Part shown: piece by piece, positions 56,541 to 64,000 of the stretch
How the letters are laid out: each line of letters starts with the position of its first letter
Numbering within the stretch: the first letter of the stretch is position 1
Source: Amorphophallus konjac
Lineage: Eukaryota > Streptophyta > Magnoliopsida > Alismatales > Araceae
NCBI GenBank assembly: GCA_022559845.1
Contig: CM040128.1
Location: forward strand, 175,762,413 to 175,826,412
DNA: 64,000 nucleotides
Reading direction: 5' to 3'
Notes under the pieces: model-generated
Told to the model about the DNA's origin: nothing
Databases searched by the model: none
Seen by the model: the letters and a program-made list of their open reading frames with translations, nothing else
Translations under genes and position numbers: made by a program

Positions 56541-58610
56541 TCTCAGTTAATCTCTGTTCATTCTGTATTTGGTTCCTTGTTATCAGGGCCTCAGTGCCTT
56601 AACGAGGGAGTTCTAGCCCTCGTCTCTCTTCCTTTTATTTCTTCTTCGTCCAGTTTGATGTCTGCCGCTCCTCCATGTCAAGGAATATCTACACATTGCT
56701 ATCCTTTTCACCCTTTAATCCTGGCAAGCAAGGAATATAAAGCTCGTGCTGATCAAAAGCTCGATGATCATGTTCGCTTCAGGATGCCGGTTTCCGCGCC
56801 ATGGATTTGCAAAGGTATCGTTATTTTGTGCAAGAAAATGTTATCATCGATATTATCTCTCTTACACCTGCACATGCTTATAACGTTGGTTCTTCAACAT
56901 GGTTGAGTGGCTTTAGTTGAATTTGCTTAATTAGTCAAATAAAATGAGTAGCTTCTGCAGCATCTTAGGCTGGTGATAGCTTAGCGCTGGGAGTCTAGTT
57001 CCTTTCCCCGATTGCTGAGGGTAACCTTTGAGTTTGGGTTTTCACAGACTTCACGGCAAGCCATAGTTGATTTCTCTAAGGCAACATCGTTGCTGCTTTG
57101 GCCATACTTTGGGTATGCACAAAGGTCTTGTTCTCTTCTCTGCTCGGCCAAGTGTAGGGGCAAGAGATTGATGGACAAGATGACTAACCTAGCCGCTCCC
57201 TAATACGAGAGAGGTCTCAAATAGGGGCAGTCTTGACCCTCAAAAGTGAGCTTTCATGCTATATCTGGCCAATAAGGGCTACCAAAATGAGAAAATAATT
57301 CAATGTAAAATTATGAATCAAAGGCATGGCAAGAGTGGCAGTACAGTTCCCCGCGGGACGTCATGAACCCGGTCGCATGCGTACCTAATAAATATGGGTC
57401 TCAAAATCAAAGACACAAAGTCCCGGCGCAACAGACCTACTCTTTGAGGGGTAGTGCCCTAGAAGGAAGTCGAACCCTGATATCTCCCATCCTACATAAG
57501 GCTTGTCTCTAATTATTCTTCTACTCCTCCCTCTTAGGCTGGGTTGTATCCCGAGTATGGCCTTAGTAGGGGCACCGTTCTTTAGAGGCAGTTGGTTGTG
57601 ATAAGCCACCCTCACATGCACACTCTACTCAAGGGAAGTCTTTAATGAGAGGGGAGGGACGACGATCCCTGGCCCGTAGTTCGAGCCTGTCTTTGGGTGC
57701 TGCGGATTACTATTCAAAAATACCAAAAAAATTGAGATATTGTCAAAAATCCAAAAAAATGAGATATTGTCAAAAATCTAAAAATGGCTGAGATATTGTC
57801 AAATTTTAAAAAAATGATGAAATATTATTCAAATCCAAAAAATTAAATATTTTCAAAATCCAAAAAAAAACCAAGAGAATTGAAAAATCTAAAAATATTT
57901 ATCTTTTATATTTTATCTTGAGGACAGATACGTAATCCGTTTGCTAAGTGTGCAAGTTGCAAATATTCAAATATTCCTTGTTATATCTTTTTCCTCTGCC
58001 TCATGTCCACATTTTTGATCTGTTCTTTCCTTCTTCAGTCTTAGCTCTCGATCTGTTCTGAAGCTTATGTCTTTCTCAGCTTTTGTCTGCAATGATCATA
58101 TCTTTATGAGAGGGCTTTGCCTCACGATTATGAACCTGGCGGTTCTGCATCATTTTGATCTTAGATTTTGATTGAAGATCGCGCTTTGTCATGTCTTTTG
58201 TCCCGCCGTGTCCTTGTCTCGTGACCATGTCTCACCGTGTTATCCCACACATGTTGTTTTGTTCCTCACTCCATGTTGTTAGTTGTTTTGTGCATGTTGA
58301 CAGTCGTCCTTCCATGTTCTGTGTGTTGTCCCAACCATGTGATCCGTCATATTCTTATCCCAACCATGTGTTGTCCCGCCGATTGTTGTCCTGTCACACC
58401 GTGTTCATGCATCCGTATTGTCTGTTTATGCCTTTGCCTATGTGCTTGTTCGTCTTGTTGTGTCGTTTTCCATTCACCATGTTATGTCATGTTGTTCGTC
58501 GTTATGTTAATCGCTATGTTTATCTTATTTGTCTTATTCATGAAAATCCAAAAAAATCTAAAAATGAAAATCCAAAAAAGTATGCCGTTTCACCTGCACA
58601 GGTGAGTCAG
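56541..58610 (+). other. TRGAG-2 3' untranslated region with A-rich block
   Basis: Colinear with 26305-28414. The A-rich block at 57715-57900 is built of gagatattgtcaaaaatc-like units and differs in unit sequence and length from the TRGAG-1 block, as expected of slippage-prone DNA. The ccccgcgggacgtcatga core (about 57350) is unchanged. Confidence 0.55.
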
Positions 58611-58757
58611 GTATGGCCTTCTATCCTTGTCACCCTTATTGCATTATTATATGGTACTATAGTATATTATCTCGAGAACCAGTTGGTTATATACGTATTC
58701 CAGGATCTGATGTTCCCCTTTAACAAAAACGATGATGATCCAGATTCACGTGTTTAA
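58611..58757 (+). CDS. TRGAG-2 copy of the conserved hydrophobic short ORF
   Basis: The frame ends at TAA 58755-58757 and encodes VTLIALLYGTIVYYL and then a charged tail ending DDDPDSRV, matching 28415-28558 of TRGAG-1. Here the frame is open far upstream (to 58191), but that part is not conserved. A one-base difference from TRGAG-1 near 58630 means one of the two copies is shifted. It could be a small protein or a last exon; function unknown. Confidence 0.35.
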   Translation, partial: VWPSILVTLIALLYGTIVYYLENQLVIYVFQDLMFPFNKNDDDPDSRV

Positions 58758-59444
58758 TCTTCGGATAGGCCGTTAGGTCGGGATGTCATGGGGAGGATGG
58801 TTCTATCCTGCACGCCGTGGTTGCGTATAGTGTCTTGACTCCGATTTTCCAAGCTTAGCAATGTTATTCTCGAGTATTTTATATTTTAATCTTTATTCAC
58901 ATTTATTTTAACAATTTCTTTTATTTTAGCCCAGCATGCATCATACGCATCTTTTGAGCTTTCATGACCCATGGTTTGCTTGAAGAATGTCCCGTCAGTG
59001 ATGGTTAACTGTGCATTCAGGGTTTGAGTAAGAGGAGCTGATTTCACTCTGAGTTGGAAGGTTCTCTTTGGTCGATTCGCTTGGTTTGGTTGATTAAGAG
59101 GTCCCCGTCTGGAGCTTTAGCCTGTTTCGTTTACTATTGCTGCCTGCTTTTGGCCTCCTCATTGGACCGCGGGATTGTGTCCCCCATGAGGTTGGTCCTG
59201 TCGATTTATTTCATTTAGTTTAGTTCCTCCAGACTGGTGTCACTTTTGATTTTATCATTCCTTGCGTTTGGTTCAGAGTTTTCGGAAGATTCTTATCGCT
59301 TGTTGGTAAAAACGGGTGTCGTTTTACCTTAACGCCCGCTTTTCAGTCCGCTCCGCTGCATTTTCGCTTCATCTCCATGTTCCATGTCACTTCCGCTTCA
59401 CCTCCGCTCGCTCCCCTGCAAAGAGGACGTTAAGGAGGGGCATC
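58758..59444 (+). other. TRGAG-2 3' end with inverted repeat and polypurine tract
   Basis: The arm ggtaaaaacgggtgtc at about 59304 pairs with the LTR start at 59449. The tract ggaggggcatc precedes the LTR. Otherwise non-coding and colinear with 28559-29251. Confidence 0.7.
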
Positions 59445-59720
59445 TGTTGACACCCGTTTTTTGCCGATAAGTTGAGTCGTTCCTCTTACTCCCATTTGTT
59501 GATGCCTCGAGTTGTCCATCACTTGTTGGGACTATTTTAAGGTATATTTTGGGCCAGTTCTATGGGTTACCTCCCTCCTTGGTTAGGTCCAAGTTGATTC
59601 AGGGCTTAACGGGCCTTAGTTTTGGTTGATTGGGCTTTTCTATAAGTTTCAAGCGCCCATGTACATTTACGGTTCATCCCTCACCGCTCAATCCATGTGC
59701 GGTTGACTGTGGACCATCCA
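59445..59720 (+). repeat. 3' LTR of TRGAG-2, first 276 bp
   Basis: Begins TGTTGACACCCG and follows the 5' LTR closely until it is cut at 59720 by the Tekay element. The last five bases, atcca, should be that element's left target duplication. Confidence 0.9.
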
Positions 59721-62700
59721 TGTCACGCCCCGAACAAGGCGGAAATATCGGGACGTACAGTTAGGGACACGCTGGCAAGAGAGGGAACTAAATCTAAAAT
59801 GATACACAAGTGCTACAAGATGGAAATGCTAAATGATCATTAATAAACCACGACTAATACAATAATCCTCAAGTTCAACTTAATACAACTGGAATAATCA
59901 ACCACTAAAACTCAATAACATGACTGAGACTAAAAGCTCTCCAAAACACAACTAAAGAAGGATAACACACTACTAACACACTAGAACTGATACACTCAAG
60001 ACATCACTCCTGCCCTTCCCCATCGGTAAGCGCGTCACCTGAAAAGCCTGGAAAGGGGGAAACAACGGGGTGTGAGCTAACGCTCAGTAGGAAATAACAG
60101 ACATGTATAAGTGATTAACAGTTTAATTATATTTTCAAAATGTCATGCTACAAATGATAAAAACAATAAAAAGATAACGATGATGAAACGAAATTCAAAG
60201 ATCTTGCAAGGTCAAGAAATATAATGAATGGAATAGTAAGACAAGAATTTACTACAGGAGATAACAATAAAAGTTGGCCATATCAAGTCAATTCAAGTCA
60301 TGTCAAGCACGTATGTAATTTCATTTCCACGTCCAAGTAATGAGCAAGTACAGTAACCACAAGTAGAGTATAGAACAGTGACGAGTGGAAAGTGAAAAGT
60401 AGTAGAAAGTAATGTAGAGAGTAGTGGAGAGAGTAGTGGACAGTCCTAGATTTAACACATGTCAAGTACTGGTGCCAAATGCCACACCTAGTCATTCACC
60501 TCCCAGGGGTACACGTAGTGTTCGGGCGCTCTTCCCAGGACCAGACCGAGCCCTTAATTGTTTGCCAGGCATTGATTTCTTAGGATCAAAGATCCCACGA
60601 ATCTAGACTTCCACAGTTTATGGCCAGAATTCCAAGGTTTAAACTAAGTAGCAATAACAACTTCAAGTAGGAAGGAGATTCATTTCCAGAATTTCAAGGT
60701 AAGTATAATCATCAAGGAGATTGAAATCAAGTCACAACAAGAGTTAATCGTGCTGCGCTACTGTACAACAGCAGCAATCAAACAAGCTAATCAACATATT
60801 AATCCTAATCATCAAGTTAAGATATCATGATTTAACCATTATCATTTGCATTAAGACAATTGCCAAGAAGCTGATTCAAGATGATAAGGCAAAGAACAAC
60901 TCCCACAGGAGTGAAATAGAATGCATTAACAGAGATTTAGTTACACCATTAACCACTAATTATGTGGGTTTCTATTTAATCTTGTATGCATTGAAATGAA
61001 GATGATAAACGGTGTGTTTTTATACTAAGTTTGCATGTATGGACCAATGTTAATTGAAACTAAAAGGGTACATGAATAGGTCATTAGTTCCTCAAAAATG
61101 TAGTTTTCAAAGTGTTTAGGTTGAATGGTTTGATTCCCCGATGATCCGGATTGATCACCGGGTCAAATCATCAAAAAAACGGGTTTACAATGCATGGGTC
61201 GACCCTTTGGGTCGACCCCTGGAAAAATTCCAGGGATGGGTCGACCCCTGGGTCGACCCCTGGCTACCTGGCTGCATGGGTCGACCCATGGGTCGACCCC
61301 TGCAGGTTGTGGGTCGACCCATTGGGTCGACCCCTGCAAGGCAGCAAGCTGCTGCTTGCAGGGCTGAAATGGGTCGACCCATGGGTCGACCCCTGGGTTT
61401 CCAGACCCAAAAAGCTATGAAAAACTCCAAGAATTTGGGGTCTAAATGTATTGGGATCATAACCATAGACTCTAGGGTCATTAATATGCATCTTAGGGTC
61501 ATGAAACACAATTTTAAATCACGAATTTCGATAGGAATCCAATGAAATAAATCCTATTCTATGAAGAACACAAGTGAAGTCTAGCTTGCTAGCATGCTTC
61601 TAATAACACACAAAATACTCTAGACATGATCTATAAAAATTGGGGATTTTGATGTCAAAAGAAAGCTAACATGCTATTGATTACATTCATGTATGTTAAT
61701 TAGAAATTGGGCTGTTATCACCTACCTCAAATTGAAGAAGGAACTCGAAACCTAGAATAAAGAACAACTTGACAGCACCTCACTAAAACTTCGATATCTC
61801 CTCGGATACCTAATGAAAATTAGGGGTTTTGCCACCAATGGAAAGAGCTCGATGAGAGGTACAATCTGCTATACTCATGATCAAGATTTGGTTGAGAATT
61901 CCTACCTCAATAGATTGATCAAAGAATGATGAAGGGAAGCCAACGGCCTACTGACCGACCTCCACAAATCGAACTAGATCTCTCCAGATCCGAAATTTCA
62001 GCGAACCCCACAGCAGCCAAATGAAAGAAGACTCGTAGGGCTTCATTTTGATAGCTCATAGAGCTTCTGGAGCCTTCTGAATTGGGAGTATTTGCTGCTG
62101 CAAGCTACGAGTTTAGAAACGGCGCCGAAATCCTTGACTTGACCTAACTATGTCGGCAGCACGTTTTGGGGCTAAGTTTACCTCAAATTGATTGAGGGTA
62201 AATGTTCCTTTATGTAATACCTTTCATTTGCCTCTGGAATCACCCCATTTGGTTGAGAATCATGCTCGAATTTGATGTTCAAAGTTTGGGTGAATAGTAA
62301 ATTCGAATTTGGGTTAGGTGGGTTATAAGTCAGGCTTAAACCACTGATTAGGGCTAGATAATGATTTAATTAGGCTTACTCCAAGAAGATAAAAGTGTTA
62401 GTCGAAACATCTATTATTTAATTACTATTTTTATGAATTTTTATATGTTAGATAAAATTCCATTTCTACTATTCCGTAATTAATTAAATATTAAGTTCGG
62501 AAGAATTAGTTCGCTAATTCGGCTTAATAAACGATTGTATTAGGCTTAATTGTATAAGACAAAGTTCATAAACAAAATTAATTCTACAAGATGTGATTTT
62601 TGGGGATTTTTAGAAAATAGTAGAAAAATGACTTATTCTATTAATTAATTAATTAATCTAATTAATTTGGATAATTCTCATTAATTTCGAATAACTTCAA

Positions 62701-62763
62701 ATAAATTCCAAATAATTATAAATAACTTTCTAAATAAATTTCTAAAGAATTTGGGGTCTTACA
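59721..62763 (-). repeat. 3' LTR of the Tekay element (about 3.0 kb)
   Basis: On the plus strand it runs from TGTCACGCCCCG to TTGGGGTCTTACA; minus-strand sense is TGTAAG...GTGACA. It holds a palindrome array at 61190-61400. No gene is seen in it. The 5' partner LTR is outside the window. Confidence 0.9.
61190..61400. repeat. Ten GGGTCGACCC palindromes in five pairs
   Basis: The perfect 10-bp palindrome occurs at 61196, 61209, 61238, 61250, 61278, 61290, 61311, 61324, 61371 and 61383. Members of a pair lie 12-13 bp apart; pairs are separated by spacers that are themselves inverted repeats (for example cctggaaaaattccagg and ctgcaagcagcagcttgcag-like). The layout matches the GTGTCGAC array at 38346-38585. 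Confidence 0.95.
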
Positions 62764-62837
62764 CCCTCCCCTACTTAAAGGAATTTGGTCCTCCAAATTC
62801 ACTGCACTAAAACTGAGAGTAGAAAAAGATCACTCAC
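62764..62837 (-). other. Tekay polypurine tract and short 3' untranslated region
   Basis: On the minus strand AAGTAGGGGAGGGTG lies immediately before the LTR start. It primes plus-strand DNA synthesis in LTR elements. Only about 75 bp separate the pol stop from the LTR. Confidence 0.8.
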
Positions 62838-64000
62838 CTAGAATAGATCGGGATACCGCTTTCGCATAGTCTCTTCAGACTCCCATGTAGCTTCTTCGGT
62901 CCCACGCCGACTCCACTGAATCTTGACCATCGGTATCGAACGATTCCGGAGTTGCTGATGCTTCCGGTCCAAAATCTTGACAGGTCTTTCCTCATAGGTC
63001 AAATCTTCCTTCAGTTCAAAATCCACTTGTTGAATGATATGAGTGGGATCGTACACATATTTCCGTAACATAGACGCATGGAAAACATTATGTACGCCAG
63101 ACAAATGCGGTGGTAAAGCCAGTCTGTATGCCACCTCTCCCACTCTATCTAGAATCTCGAATGGACCAATGTACCTCGGACTCAGCTTGCCATGAATGCC
63201 AAATCTTCGGATCCCTCTCGTCGGAGAGACCTTTAAGAACACATGCTCGCCAACCTGAAATTCCAATGCCCTTCTCCTGTTGTCGGCATAACTCTTCTGT
63301 CTTGACTGGGCTACTTGTAACCGGTCTCGGATAACACGGATGTTCTGTGATGATTCCGAAACAAGATCTGGTCCAAGCCACTGTTTCACACCTACCTCGT
63401 CCCAACACAACGGGGAACGACAACTTCTACCATATAGTGCTTCAAAAGGAGTCATCTGAATGCTAGACTGATAGCTGTTATTGTAGGCGAATTCAATTAA
63501 TGCCAAATGCTCACTCCAATTACCACCGAAATCAATCATGCAAGCTCGCAACATATCTTCCACTATCTGATTGGTTCTTTCAGTCTGTCCATCTGTCTGT
63601 GGATGAAAAGCAGTACTGAAATTCAGACGAGTACCCAAAGACTCTTGCAGTCCCTTCCAGAAATGTGAAGTAAATCTGGGGTCTCGATCAGATATTATAT
63701 TCACTGGAATACCATGCAATCTCACCACTTCCTTTATATACAAAGCAGCCAATACATCAATCGTCCACTTCGACTTAATTGGTGAGAAATGAGCCGACTT
63801 CGTCAATCGATCGACAATCACCCATATCACATCAAATCCACCACGAGTCCTAGGTAGACCCATAATGAAATCCATGCCAATACTTTCCCACTTCCATTGG
63901 GGTATGTCGAGTGGTTTCAATTTCCCTGCTGGTCTGAAATGTTCGGCCTTAACTTGCTGACATACCAAACATCTGCTCACAAAATTTGCAACTTCTCTTT
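62838..64000 (-). CDS. pol: Tekay integrase with C-terminal chromodomain (partial, frame intact)
   Basis: The frame is open from the window edge to TAG at 62840-62838, 387 codons. It starts inside the HHCC zinc domain (SRCLVCQQVKAEH). Core catalytic residues are D in IGMDFIMGLP (about 63860), D in NIISDRDPRF (about 63690) and E after TDGQTERTN (about 63580). A GPF-type module (LSPRYIGPFEIL, about 63170) and a chromodomain (VKIQWSRRGTEEATW, about 62900-62950) close the protein. Chromodomains direct chromoviral integration to marked chromatin. Continuity over the whole visible stretch contrasts with every other gene in the window and suggests a young insertion. Confidence 0.95.
   Translation of the reverse strand, partial: REVANFVSRCLVCQQVKAEHFRPAGKLKPLDIPQWKWESIGMDFIMGLPRTRGGFDVIWVIVDRLTKSAHFSPIKSKWTIDVLAALYIKEVVRLHGIPVNIISDRDPRFTSHFWKGLQESLGTRLNFSTAFHPQTDGQTERTNQIVEDMLRACMIDFGGNWSEHLALIEFAYNNSYQSSIQMTPFEALYGRSCRSPLCWDEVGVKQWLGPDLVSESSQNIRVIRDRLQVAQSRQKSYADNRRRALEFQVGEHVFLKVSPTRGIRRFGIHGKLSPRYIGPFEILDRVGEVAYRLALPPHLSGVHNVFHASMLRKYVYDPTHIIQQVDFELKEDLTYEERPVKILDRKHQQLRNRSIPMVKIQWSRRGTEEATWESEETMRKRYPDLF

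Larger units (their letters stand above)
49846..59720 (+). mobile_element. TRGAG-2: second gag-only terminal-repeat element
   Basis: 5' LTR 49846-51589, leader, polyprotein 52837-56540, 3' untranslated region, and the first 276 bp of the 3' LTR (59445-59720) before the Tekay insertion. Colinear with TRGAG-1 throughout. It lies in Sire-F gag; the left target copy is ctcac (49841-49845). Confidence 0.88.
59721..64000 (-). mobile_element. Tekay-type Ty3/gypsy chromovirus, 3' LTR and end of pol (runs off the window)
   Basis: Minus strand: integrase with chromodomain (from the window edge to 62838), a polypurine tract, and a 3' LTR of about 3 kb (62763-59721). The long LTR, the TGTAAGACCCC start, the GGGGCGTGACA end and a C-terminal chromodomain fit the Tekay/Del clade. 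It is the youngest layer on the right side of the nest, and its visible coding region has no stop codon. Confidence 0.9.

Overview
The window is pure plant retrotransposon DNA; I see no host gene, tRNA, rRNA or CRISPR. The lineages present (Sirevirus-type Ty1/copia with repeated polypurine tracts, Tat-type Ty3/gypsy with an antisense ORF, a Tekay-type chromovirus with a chromodomain, and plant LINE tails) point to a flowering plant with a large, repeat-rich genome. Species cannot be told from the sequence.

The whole 64 kb reads as one nested stack. The outermost layer is a Ty3/gypsy Tat element (plus strand; protease-RT-RNase H-integrase at 31693-35437, antisense ORF at 42368-36631, probable 3' LTR from about 42831 to 43785). 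Three things have landed in it. (1) At its gag/protease junction sits the LTR tail of a Sirevirus-like element (31010 to about 31692). That LTR is cut by a gag-only terminal-repeat element, TRGAG-1 (20136-31009). TRGAG-1's 5' LTR is cut by a pol-less Sirevirus, Sire-B (1-20135). Sire-B's gag is cut by a composite insertion (1753-13683) holding another Sirevirus, Sire-A (minus strand, about 1774-12160), plus part of a chromovirus-like LTR. (2) In the antisense ORF sits a solo Sirevirus-like LTR (37041-40425), which itself received a truncated LINE. (3) In the 3' LTR sits a second pol-less Sirevirus, Sire-F (minus strand, 43786-49845). Its gag is cut by TRGAG-2 (49846-59720), whose 3' LTR is cut by a Tekay element (59721 to beyond 64000).

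Sire-A has a complete but broken gag-pol and is the only copia element here with a polymerase. Sire-B and Sire-F go from gag straight to the 3' untranslated region; their gags carry arrays of CCHC zinc knuckles, where Sire-A has one. Sire-B also keeps an env-position ORF. TRGAG-1 and TRGAG-2 are two copies of one family encoding only a long Gag-like polyprotein. All of these would need enzymes in trans.

Two themes cross the families. Most in-frame stops have the form expected from C-to-T change at CAG, CAA or CGA codons; several are shown directly by comparing TRGAG-1 with TRGAG-2. Also, nearly every element carries a dense, family-specific array of short inverted or repeated motifs in its LTR or leader. 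Insertion ends were located by eye from TG...CA termini, polypurine tracts and target duplications. Percent divergence and ages were not computed.
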